A stretch of DNA of 6,543 nt from Acidobacteriota bacterium (GTDB taxonomy: Bacteria; Acidobacteriota; Terriglobia; 20CM-2-55-15): NCBI GenBank assembly GCA_003223895.1, contig QHXD01000496.1, positions 1-6,543 of the forward strand, given 5' to 3'. This document shows positions 1 to 6,000 of this stretch, piece by piece. Made by a program: the position numbers and the translations under genes. The stretch's first letter is position 1; every line of letters begins with the position of its first letter. The notes beneath the pieces are model-generated. The model saw only the letters and a program-made list of their open reading frames with translations. It was not told where the DNA came from and did no database searches.

Positions 1-82
1 TGTTCGGAGCCTGGCTCTCGAATAATTCGATGGTGAATTTTCCCATCGACGTGTCAAAGTGCGCGTAAGTTCCGGGTTTCAT
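1..82 (-). CDS. Second cyclophilin-type peptidyl-prolyl isomerase, N-terminal part only
   Basis: The minus-strand frame opens with ATG at 82-80 and runs off the left edge, giving 27 residues. The N-terminus reads MKPGTYAHFDTSMGKFTIEL and continues into a FESQAPN segment. This is the first beta hairpin of a cyclophilin: an F-x-T-x-x-G-x-F/I-x-I-E-L-F-x-x-x-A-P pattern, with the A-P-N that normally leads into T-V-x-N-F. Cyclophilins isomerise peptide bonds before proline. No signal peptide is present, so this copy is probably cytosolic, in contrast to its upstream neighbour. Its ATG follows the TAG stop of that neighbour with no intervening base and in the same frame. Only a weak GAG-containing Shine-Dalgarno candidate lies in the preceding codons, so translation probably depends on coupling to the first gene. 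The catalytic residues lie outside the window, so the family call rests on the N-terminus and the tandem context. Confidence 0.8.
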   Translation of the reverse strand, partial: MKPGTYAHFDTSMGKFTIELFESQAPN

Positions 83-709
83 CTATTTCTCTATGGTTGC
101 TTTCTTGATGTAGTCGAGTTTGGGAAATTCTTTCGTCAGGTACGCGTTGCCTTCCGCTTGAATGCGGCCCTGGTCGGGCATTTCGCGATACTGGGCGTTG
201 ATCTTGTCCACCACGTCCATGCCGGATGTCACCTTGCCGAACGCCGCGAAGCCCTGCCGGTTCAGCCCGGAGTTGTCTCCAAAATTGACGAACAGTTGCG
301 TGCTTCGACAGTCCGGCGCTCCACACTTCGCGAATGTGACGAAACCACGTGTGTTGCCCTGCTTGACGGGATCGTCGGGAATGCGGGCGTTCTGCCAGTT
401 GCGTTGAACGTCCGGGTCGCCGTTGATTCCGAATTGGACCATGAAACCGGGAACCACACGGAAGAATCGGTCATTGTCGTAGTAGCCGTTCTTTACGAGA
501 TTGTAGAAACGATCCGCGCCGATTGGCGCCCAATCGCGATGGACTTCAACAACGAAAACACCCGCGCTGGTGTCGAACTTCACATTGAACATCGCAGGCG
601 CTGTTTCCTTGAGTCCCGCCGGATTCTTGAGGGCGGAATTACTCGCGGTCTGTCCGAACGCGGCGGGGACGAGAGCCAGTACCAACGCGAAAATCAAGAG
701 TCTTTTCAT
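83..709 (-). CDS. Exported cyclophilin-type peptidyl-prolyl cis-trans isomerase
   Basis: 208 residues. Residues 1-20 (MKRLLIFALVLALVPAAFGQ) form a Sec signal peptide: two basic residues, a hydrophobic core and a likely cut after A-F-G. The mature protein should fold and act in the periplasm. The cyclophilin domain spans about residues 42-175. The active-site block FFRVVPGFMVQFG carries R84, F89, M90 and Q92, which match Arg55, Phe60, Met61 and Gln63 of human cyclophilin A. A second block (STQLFVNFGDNSGLN, then FGKV and MDVVDKI) is also typical. The His usually preceding the catalytic Arg is Phe83 here. C129 and C134 sit close together in a surface insertion and could form a disulfide in the periplasm. 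The start is well supported by the sequence AAAGGAG seven bases upstream. The gene is divergent from the thiolase and directly abuts a second cyclophilin gene downstream. The family is certain; the client proteins are unknown. Confidence 0.95.
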   Translation of the reverse strand: MKRLLIFALVLALVPAAFGQTASNSALKNPAGLKETAPAMFNVKFDTSAGVFVVEVHRDWAPIGADRFYNLVKNGYYDNDRFFRVVPGFMVQFGINGDPDVQRNWQNARIPDDPVKQGNTRGFVTFAKCGAPDCRSTQLFVNFGDNSGLNRQGFAAFGKVTSGMDVVDKINAQYREMPDQGRIQAEGNAYLTKEFPKLDYIKKATIEK

Positions 710-716
710 CGAGACG

Positions 717-723
717 CTCCTTT
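717..723 (-). promoter_or_regulatory. Strong Shine-Dalgarno site of the exported cyclophilin gene
   Basis: Read on the minus strand, the bases are AAAGGAG, a close match to the anti-Shine-Dalgarno complement, with a 7-base spacer before the ATG at 709-707. It fixes the start at the codon that begins the signal peptide. Confidence 0.85.
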
Positions 724-741
724 CAGATAAGAACAGATAAG
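724..741. repeat. Tandem direct repeat CAGATAAG with 10-bp period, possible operator
   Basis: The sequence is CAGATAAG, AA, CAGATAAG: two identical octamers spaced one DNA helical turn apart. It lies between the divergent cyclophilin and thiolase genes, covering about -37 to -20 relative to the predicted thiolase start, where a -35 box is expected but not seen. Two sites on the same DNA face are what a dimeric or cooperatively binding regulator would use. The regulator is not identifiable from the window. Confidence 0.45.
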
Positions 742-751
742 TCTAACTTAT
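737..751. repeat. Short dyad ATAAGT-CTA-ACTTAT overlapping the -10 box
   Basis: The arms ATAAGT and ACTTAT are perfect inverse complements around a CTA centre. The right arm overlaps the first three bases of the plus-strand TATAAT and most of the minus-strand TATAAG, so a bound repressor could close both promoters. The left arm shares its ATAAG with the second octamer of the direct repeat. Short AT-rich dyads do occur by chance, so confidence is modest. Confidence 0.35.
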
Positions 752-777
752 AATTTGAACATGAAAGAAATTGTCAT
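747..777 (-). promoter_or_regulatory. Candidate minus-strand promoter for the cyclophilin pair
   Basis: On the minus strand, ATGACA (777-772, five of six to TTGACA) is followed after 19 bases by TATAAG (752-747, five of six to TATAAT). Transcription would begin near 740 and give a leader of about 30 bases that includes the AAAGGAG ribosome site. The spacer is longer than the usual 17, and the -35 box lies inside the thiolase coding sequence, so this is plausible rather than secure. The -10 box overlaps the plus-strand TATAAT at 749-754, so RNA polymerase could not occupy both at once. Confidence 0.4.
749..754 (+). promoter_or_regulatory. Perfect TATAAT -10 box of the thiolase; leaderless transcript predicted
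   Basis: TATAAT lies at 749-754 and the ATG of the thiolase begins at 761. A normal start seven bases after the -10 box would put the first transcribed base on the A of that ATG, so the mRNA would have no 5' leader. This fits the absence of any Shine-Dalgarno sequence upstream of 761. No good -35 box is present at 16-18 bp spacing (GATAAG occupies the 17-bp position), so the promoter may need an activator, or be weak. Confidence 0.5.
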
Positions 778-1906
778 TGTTGCTGGAAAACGTACGCCGA
801 TGGGTGAGTACGGCGGCGCCCTGCGCGAGCTCAGCGCGCTGGAACTCGGTGCGTCGGCTTCCCGGGCCGCCATCGAGCAATCCGGATTCGCGCCGAAGGA
901 ATTCGACCATGCCATCTTCGGCAATGCTTTGCAGACAAGCGGCGACGCGCTTTATGGGGCGAGACACGTGGCGCTGAAGGCCGGTCTTCCCGTCGAAGTG
1001 CCGGCGCTTACCGTCAACCGGCTTTGTGGATCGGGCATTCAGTCCATCATCTCCGCAGCCCAGTTGATCCAGTTGGGTGAAGCGAGCGTGGTTCTCGCCG
1101 GCGGTATGGAATCCATGAGCCAGGCGCCGCACGTGATTCGAGGCGCGCGGTGGGGTTTGAAGCTGGGTCAGGGTAAACTGGAAGATTCGCTGATGGTCGC
1201 GCTGCTCGATACCTATTGCGGCTGTTACATGGCCGCGACCGCCGAAAATCTCGCGAGGAAGTACGGCATCACCCGCGAAAATCAGGATGAATTTGCGCTT
1301 CGAAGTCAGAAGCTTGCCGCTGCTGCGTGGGAAGCCGGACGCTTCAACGAAGAGATCACGCCGGTTGAGAAATTCGAGCGTGATGACCACATGCGCCCGA
1401 ATACGACGATGGAAATTCTGGCGAAGCTGAAGCCGGCATTCGCGAAGGACGGATTTGTCACTGCCGGCAACGCAAGCGGAATCGTCGATGGCGGCGCCGC
1501 GGTCGTCGTCACAACGCCCGATCGAGCGAAAACGCCGCCGCTCGGCCGCATCGTGAGCTGGGGAATCGCGGGCGTCCAGCCGGAGATCATGGGAATCGGG
1601 CCGGTGCCGGCAGCGAAGATCGCTCTGGAGAAGGCGAATCTGAAACTCGGTAACATCGATCTCATCGAGATCAACGAGGCCTTCGCGGCGCAGTATCTCG
1701 CTGTCGAGAAGGCGCTCGAACTGGATCGAAATCGAGTCAACGTAAATGGCGGCGCGATCGCTCTCGGCCATCCGCTGGGCGCATCGGGGACGCGGCTGAC
1801 CATGACGGTCTTGTACGAACTGAGACGCAGGAAGAAGCGATATGGCCTCGCTGCGGCATGTATTGGCGGAGGACAGGGCATCGCACTAATAGTCGAAGCA
1901 ACATAG
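761..1906 (+). CDS. Acetyl-CoA acetyltransferase / 3-ketoacyl-CoA thiolase
   Basis: 381 residues from the ATG at 761; a TTG at 755 would add two residues. The product is a cytosolic thiolase that joins two acetyl-CoA to acetoacetyl-CoA or cleaves 3-ketoacyl-CoA. The signatures are complete. Nucleophile C89 sits in NRLCGSG. N305 lies in INEAFAAQ, H337 in GHPLGASG, and C367 in CIGGGQG. These match Cys89, Asn316, His348 and Cys378 of the Zoogloea ramigera enzyme, and the spacing between the last three is kept. Length fits the usual 390 or so. Residue 156 is Tyr (CGCYMAATAEN) where the Zoogloea enzyme has His156 in its substrate loop, so chain-length preference may differ. The gene heads a plus-strand run with dehydrogenase and hydratase genes, which supports a role in C4 or beta-oxidation chemistry. 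Its TAG stop is the first part of an intergenic repeat. AtoB/ThlA-like versus FadA-like cannot be settled here. Confidence 0.95.
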   Translation: MKEIVIVAGKRTPMGEYGGALRELSALELGASASRAAIEQSGFAPKEFDHAIFGNALQTSGDALYGARHVALKAGLPVEVPALTVNRLCGSGIQSIISAAQLIQLGEASVVLAGGMESMSQAPHVIRGARWGLKLGQGKLEDSLMVALLDTYCGCYMAATAENLARKYGITRENQDEFALRSQKLAAAAWEAGRFNEEITPVEKFERDDHMRPNTTMEILAKLKPAFAKDGFVTAGNASGIVDGGAAVVVTTPDRAKTPPLGRIVSWGIAGVQPEIMGIGPVPAAKIALEKANLKLGNIDLIEINEAFAAQYLAVEKALELDRNRVNVNGGAIALGHPLGASGTRLTMTVLYELRRRKKRYGLAAACIGGGQGIALIVEAT

Positions 1907-1960
1907 CCGCGAATTACGCCAATGACGCGAACGTTGGCGTAATTGGCGTAATTCGCGGCT
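1905..1960. repeat. Perfect 18-bp inverted repeat, full copy of the junction element
   Basis: The left arm AGCCGCGAATTACGCCAA (1905-1922) and the right arm TTGGCGTAATTCGCGGCT (1943-1960) are exact inverse complements with a 20-base loop. The loop ends with a further TTGGCGTAA (1934-1942), so that 9-mer occurs twice in tandem. Inside the loop, CAATGACGC continues the 9-base rhythm of GAATTACGC. The element begins with the TAG stop of the thiolase (1904-1906) and ends 15 bases before the ribosome site of the next gene. The RNA would form a strong hairpin. No T-run follows, so it is not a classic terminator; it could trim or stabilise mRNA, or be a mobile palindromic repeat. Confidence 0.9.
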
Positions 1961-1975
1961 GTAGTGACGTCTCAA

Positions 1976-1981
1976 GGGAGG
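1976..1981 (+). promoter_or_regulatory. Shine-Dalgarno site of the dehydrogenase gene
   Basis: GGGAGG lies four bases before the ATG at 1986. It is the clearest ribosome site among the plus-strand genes and sits just outside the inverted repeat, so the hairpin can form without burying it. Confidence 0.75.
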
Positions 1982-1985
1982 ACGA

Positions 1986-2864
1986 ATGCCAATTCAGAAG
2001 GTCGGCGTTCTTGGTTGTGGATTGATGGGTTCGGGAATCGCGCAGGTGGCAGCGATGGCGGGATACCCGACTGTCGTGAAGGAAGTTTCCGAGGAGTTTC
2101 TCAGGAAGGGAATGACCGGCATCGACAAGTCGCTCGCGAAGTTCGCCGAGAAACAAACCATTACGCCGGAAAAGCGAACCGAAACGCTGGAACGTCTGAA
2201 GGGCACGACGAAGTTCGAGGATCTGGCCGATTGCGACATCGTCATTGAAGCGATTACAGAGAATCTCCAGGTCAAGCGCGAGACGTTCGCGGCGATCGAC
2301 AAAATCGTCAAGCCCGGCGCGATCTTCGCGAGCAATACGTCTTCGCTCGTGATCACGGAAATGATCACGGCAACCAGACGCGCCGACCGTTTCATCGGCA
2401 TGCATTTCTTCAATCCGGTGCCCTTGATGAAGCTGGTGGAAGTGGTGGCCACGGTCATGACGGCACCGGCCGTCATGGACGAAGCGATGAAGTTTGCGGT
2501 GAGTCTGGGCAAGGTTCCCATTCGCACTACCGATCGATCCGGATTCATCGTGAATCGATTGCTCGTGCCGTATCTGCTCGATGCCATTCGCGCGCTCGAG
2601 GAGGGCGCCGGAAATGTCGAAGACATCGACAAGGGCATGAAGCTTGGATGCGGTTATCCGATGGGACCATTTACCTTGCTCGATTTCGTCGGCCTGGAGA
2701 CGACCCTCTACATCGCCAACATTATGTTCGAAGAGTTCCGTGAGAAGAGATTCGCACCGCCGCCGCTGTTGAAGCGGCTGGTGGCGGCAGGACATCATGG
2801 AAAGAAGACGGGGCGTGGCTTCTACGACTATAGCGATCCGGCAAACCCGAAGGCGCTGTTTTAG
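1986..2864 (+). CDS. hbd: 3-hydroxybutyryl-CoA dehydrogenase (3-hydroxyacyl-CoA dehydrogenase family)
   Basis: 292 residues, near the 280-290 typical of stand-alone short-chain enzymes. It interconverts acetoacetyl-CoA and 3-hydroxybutyryl-CoA (or homologues) with NAD(P)H in the cytosol. The Rossmann nucleotide site is GCGLMGSGIA at residues 10-19, and an ITEN motif follows at 90-93. The catalytic pair is H140 (in MHFFNPVPLMKLVEVV) and E152. S119 and N190 match human Ser137 and Asn208 in spacing relative to His158. The C-terminal domain begins near residue 184 with DRSGFIVNRLL and contains GCGYPMGPFTLLDFVGLE, the hallmark of the family. GGGAGG four bases upstream supports the start. It follows the thiolase after a 79-bp gap filled largely by the inverted repeat, and ends in a TAG that again opens a copy of that repeat. 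PaaH-like use in aromatic degradation is possible but unsupported by the neighbours. Confidence 0.95.
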   Translation: MPIQKVGVLGCGLMGSGIAQVAAMAGYPTVVKEVSEEFLRKGMTGIDKSLAKFAEKQTITPEKRTETLERLKGTTKFEDLADCDIVIEAITENLQVKRETFAAIDKIVKPGAIFASNTSSLVITEMITATRRADRFIGMHFFNPVPLMKLVEVVATVMTAPAVMDEAMKFAVSLGKVPIRTTDRSGFIVNRLLVPYLLDAIRALEEGAGNVEDIDKGMKLGCGYPMGPFTLLDFVGLETTLYIANIMFEEFREKRFAPPPLLKRLVAAGHHGKKTGRGFYDYSDPANPKALF

Positions 2865-2873
2865 CCGCGAATT
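2863..2873 (+). repeat. Short copy of the junction element (AGCCGCGAATT)
   Basis: AGCCGCGAATT is identical to the first 11 bases of the full copy at 1905 and of the copy at 5976. Preceded by T2862, it supplies the TAG stop of the dehydrogenase gene, exactly as at the thiolase end. It makes up most of the 14-bp gap before the hydratase ATG at 2879, and no Shine-Dalgarno sequence is present there. An 11-base match at the same place relative to a stop codon is unlikely to be chance given two longer copies nearby. Confidence 0.65.
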
Positions 2874-2878
2874 TAAAT

Positions 2879-3658
2879 ATGTTTGAGAATCTCATCTACG
2901 AAAAGAAGAACGGTCTGGCATATGTCACAGTCAACCGGCCGGCCGTCAGGAACGCGCTCAATGCGCAGACGATCCGGGAGCTCAAGAGCGCTTTTGAACA
3001 GGCAAAAAGCGACGACGAGGTTCGCGTTGTCATTCTTACGGGAGCAGGCGACAAGGCTTTCGTCGCCGGTGCGGACATCAACGAACTTGCGACGCAGACG
3101 CCGGTCGCAGGAAAGGAATTCGCACTGGCAGGTCAGGCCGTCTTCGATTCGATCGAGCGGCTCGGGAAGCCTGTCATCGCGGCAGTCAACGGCTACGCGC
3201 TGGGCGGCGGCTGCGAGCTGGCGATGGCCTGCACGTTCCGGATCGCGTCGGAGAACGCCGTCCTCGGCCAGCCGGAAGTGAAGCTCGGCATTATTCCGGG
3301 ATATGGCGGCAGCCAGCGTTTGCCGCGACTGGTCGGAAAGGGACGAGCGTTGCAGATTCTGCTCACGGGAGACATGGTGCCGGCGGCGGAAGCGCTGCGG
3401 ATCGGACTCGTCAATCAGGTGGTGCCGCAGGCGGAACTGATGTCCACGGTGGAGTCTATCGCAAGGAAGATTATGGCCAACGCTCCAGTGGCGTTAAGAT
3501 TGTGCATCGAGGCAGTGAATCGCGGGATGGAAATGACGACCGATGAAGGGCAATTCCTTGAAGCCAGTCTGTTCGGTTTGTGCTGTGCCACCGACGACAT
3601 GAAGGAAGGCACCCGCTCATTTCTCGAGAAGCGGCCGCCGGACTTTAAAGGAAGATGA
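2879..3658 (+). CDS. Enoyl-CoA hydratase / crotonase
   Basis: 259 residues, the usual size for a single-domain crotonase. It hydrates trans-2-enoyl-CoA such as crotonyl-CoA to the 3-hydroxyacyl-CoA, the reaction adjoining the dehydrogenase encoded just upstream. The oxyanion-hole segment AGADI is at 63-67. The block NGYALGGGCELAMACTFRIAS at 104-124 holds G110 and the first catalytic Glu, E113. QPEVKLGIIPGYGGSQRLPR at 131-150 holds the second, E133. The 20-residue spacing equals Glu144/Glu164 of the rat enzyme, and both acids being present favours true hydratase activity over isomerase-only relatives. The C-terminus ending FLEKRPPDFKGR is typical. The gap from the previous gene is 14 bp with no ribosome site, so initiation is probably coupled. 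The stop codon overlaps the ribH start (ATGA, 3655-3658). Its closest named type is clostridial Crt, but orthology cannot be proved here. Confidence 0.95.
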   Translation: MFENLIYEKKNGLAYVTVNRPAVRNALNAQTIRELKSAFEQAKSDDEVRVVILTGAGDKAFVAGADINELATQTPVAGKEFALAGQAVFDSIERLGKPVIAAVNGYALGGGCELAMACTFRIASENAVLGQPEVKLGIIPGYGGSQRLPRLVGKGRALQILLTGDMVPAAEALRIGLVNQVVPQAELMSTVESIARKIMANAPVALRLCIEAVNRGMEMTTDEGQFLEASLFGLCCATDDMKEGTRSFLEKRPPDFKGR

Positions 3659-3998
3659 GCCGAGTCGCCATCGTTGCCAGCGAGTACAACTCCGTTATTG
3701 TGGATCGGCTGATCGCCGGCGCGAAACGGGCGCTCAAGGATCATGAGAATACCGTGATTCGTGTTCCGGGGGCCTTTGAGCTGCCGCTCGCGGCGAAGCG
3801 GGCGGCCCTCTCGAAGAAGTACGATGCGATCGTCGCTCTGGGTTGCGTGCTGCGGGGCGAGACGCCGCATTTCGAATACATATCGAACGCGGCAACCCAC
3901 GGATTGGAACAGGTGGCGCTGGAAACGATTCCGGCAACAAGGGGTTTGAAGCGGCGACGACCGCTCTCGAGATGATCAATGTGCTTCGGCAGATCTGA
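3655..3998 (+). pseudogene. ribH: 6,7-dimethyl-8-ribityllumazine synthase, broken by an internal deletion and frameshift
   Basis: RibH makes lumazine, the direct riboflavin precursor, and normally has about 150-160 residues. The open frame (3655-3975) gives only 106. Residues 1-93 are good RibH: E10-Y11-N12 near the start, VPGAFELP at 38-45, and GCVLRGETPHFEYIS at 63-77 with catalytic H72. After ETIP the frame continues as an unrelated tail, ATRGLKRRRPLSR. From 3933 another frame encodes GNKGFEAATTALEMINVLRQ and Ile, ending at TGA 3996-3998; this is the family's C-terminal helix. The missing middle (the F-G-V-L-T-T-D-x-x-E-Q-A-x-x-R-A-G part, about 23 residues) includes the phosphate-binding Arg of the Bacillus enzyme. 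A loss of about 70 bp explains both the gap and the shift. The start overlaps the hydratase stop (ATGA), with AAGGA two bases upstream. An assembly error is the main alternative. Confidence 0.85.
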
Positions 3999-4013
3999 AA
4001 AGGATGTGGGGGG

Positions 4014-4055
4014 ACCGGCCGGCCATCAAGCAAATTCCGCGCGAAGCCGGCCGGT
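4014..4055. repeat. 10-bp inverted repeat in the ribH-nusB gap
   Basis: ACCGGCCGGC (4014-4023) and GCCGGCCGGT (4046-4055) are perfect inverse complements around a 22-base loop, in the 74-bp space between the ribH remnant and nusB. Every pair except the outermost is G-C, so the RNA hairpin should be stable. No U-run follows (GGGCCC comes next), so a simple intrinsic terminator is unlikely. Each arm is itself near-palindromic, which also allows local pairing. I see no promoter hexamers here. Confidence 0.6.
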
Positions 4056-4072
4056 GGGCCCGACATTAAGAA

Positions 4073-4480
4073 ATGGGACCTCGACGAAAAGCCAGAGAGT
4101 ATGCGTTGCAGATGCTGTTCCAATGGGACATCACCCGCGACCCGATCGACCAGATCGCCCCGGCATTTTTCGAGAACCACGATGAACCGCCGGCCGTTGT
4201 GGATTTCGCCCGCCTTCTCGCAACTCGTACGGTTGAGCATGTTGAGGAAATCGACGTCCTGATCCAGCGTCACGCCGAACACTGGCGGCTGGATCGGATG
4301 GCGATCGTTGACCGCAATATTCTCAGAATGGCCACCCAGGAGTTCCTTTACGATAAGGAGACTCCGAAAACCGTGGTCATCAACGAAGCCATCGAAATTG
4401 CCCGGCGCTTCAGCTCTCAGGAGTCTCCGCAGTTTATTAATGGCATCCTGGATAGCATTAAAAAGGAATTGGAAAGGTAG
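4073..4480 (+). CDS. nusB: Transcription antitermination factor NusB
   Basis: 135 residues, within the normal 130-150 range and all-helical in character. NusB pairs with ribosomal protein S10 (NusE), binds boxA RNA in rRNA leaders, and lets RNA polymerase pass Rho-dependent terminators. The N-terminus MGPRRKAREYALQMLFQWDI shows the basic RNA-binding R-R-K-A-R-E-x-A-L-Q segment. The C-terminal signature spans 100-129: TVVINEAIEIARRFSSQESP, then Q-F-I-N-G-I-L-D-S-I. The middle segment RMAIVDRNILRMATQEF also fits. It follows ribH, the order found in many bacteria, which supports both calls. No strong ribosome site precedes the ATG, only an A-rich TAAGAA, and 4073 is the only start that keeps the conserved N-terminus. 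lysS follows after 17 bases. Confidence 0.95.
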   Translation: MGPRRKAREYALQMLFQWDITRDPIDQIAPAFFENHDEPPAVVDFARLLATRTVEHVEEIDVLIQRHAEHWRLDRMAIVDRNILRMATQEFLYDKETPKTVVINEAIEIARRFSSQESPQFINGILDSIKKELER

Positions 4481-4483
4481 CTT

Positions 4484-4497
4484 CCGCTAATTACAAC

Positions 4498-4500
<3 letters not shown>
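4484..4500 (+). repeat. Possible degenerate copy of the junction element before lysS
   Basis: CCGCTAATTACAACATG resembles the element segment CCGCGAATTACGCCAATG, with one G-to-T change, two changes after the TTAC and one base missing. It lies just after the nusB TAG and includes the lysS ATG at 4498. Position and pattern parallel the other copies, but the match is short enough that chance cannot be excluded. Confidence 0.3.
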
Positions 4501-5970
<1,470 letters not shown>

Positions 5971-5975
5971 AAACC

Positions 5976-5999
5976 AGCCGCGAATTACGCCAATGACGC
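5976..5999 (+). repeat. 24-bp half copy of the junction element before lolC
   Basis: All 24 bases are identical to 1905-1928, beginning AGCCGCGAATTACGCCAA and continuing through TGACGC. The match ends one base before the permease ATG at 6001. There is no matching right arm, so this copy cannot form the long hairpin. It lies five bases after the lysS TGA and fills nearly the whole 30-bp gap, leaving no ribosome site. An exact 24-base match more than 4 kb apart in non-coding DNA cannot be chance. Confidence 0.9.
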
Positions 6000-6000
6000 T

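Noticed and set aside
59..730. 223-residue plus-strand open frame opposite the exported cyclophilin
   Set aside because: The minus strand encodes a signal peptide and a cyclophilin domain with a strong ribosome site; the plus frame has neither a family pattern nor a start context.
755..760. TTG at 755 as the thiolase start
   Set aside because: It would add only Met-Asn and would directly abut the TATAAT box. The ATG at 761 gives family-typical numbering (nucleophile at Cys89) and fits the predicted transcription start.
743..1771. 342-residue minus-strand open frame across the thiolase gene
   Set aside because: It is antisense to an intact thiolase with all catalytic motifs. The predicted protein is rich in Arg, Asp and His with no family pattern, as expected for a shadow frame in GC-rich coding DNA.
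1905..1960. Intrinsic terminator after the thiolase
   Set aside because: The hairpin is strong, but the bases after it (GTAGTGACGTC) contain no U-run, and the next gene of the same pathway follows at once.
2350..2370. Direct repeat TGATCACGG with 12-base spacing
   Set aside because: It lies inside the dehydrogenase gene and follows from the coded residues V-I-T-E-M-I-T, so no separate function is needed.
1914..2798. 294-residue minus-strand open frame across the dehydrogenase gene
   Set aside because: It is antisense to a clear 3-hydroxyacyl-CoA dehydrogenase, has a low-complexity composition and no recognisable domain.
3925..3945. Programmed ribosomal frameshift restoring RibH
   Set aside because: A shift at the join would reconnect the frames but would still leave out about 23 conserved residues. 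No typical slippery heptamer precedes the join.
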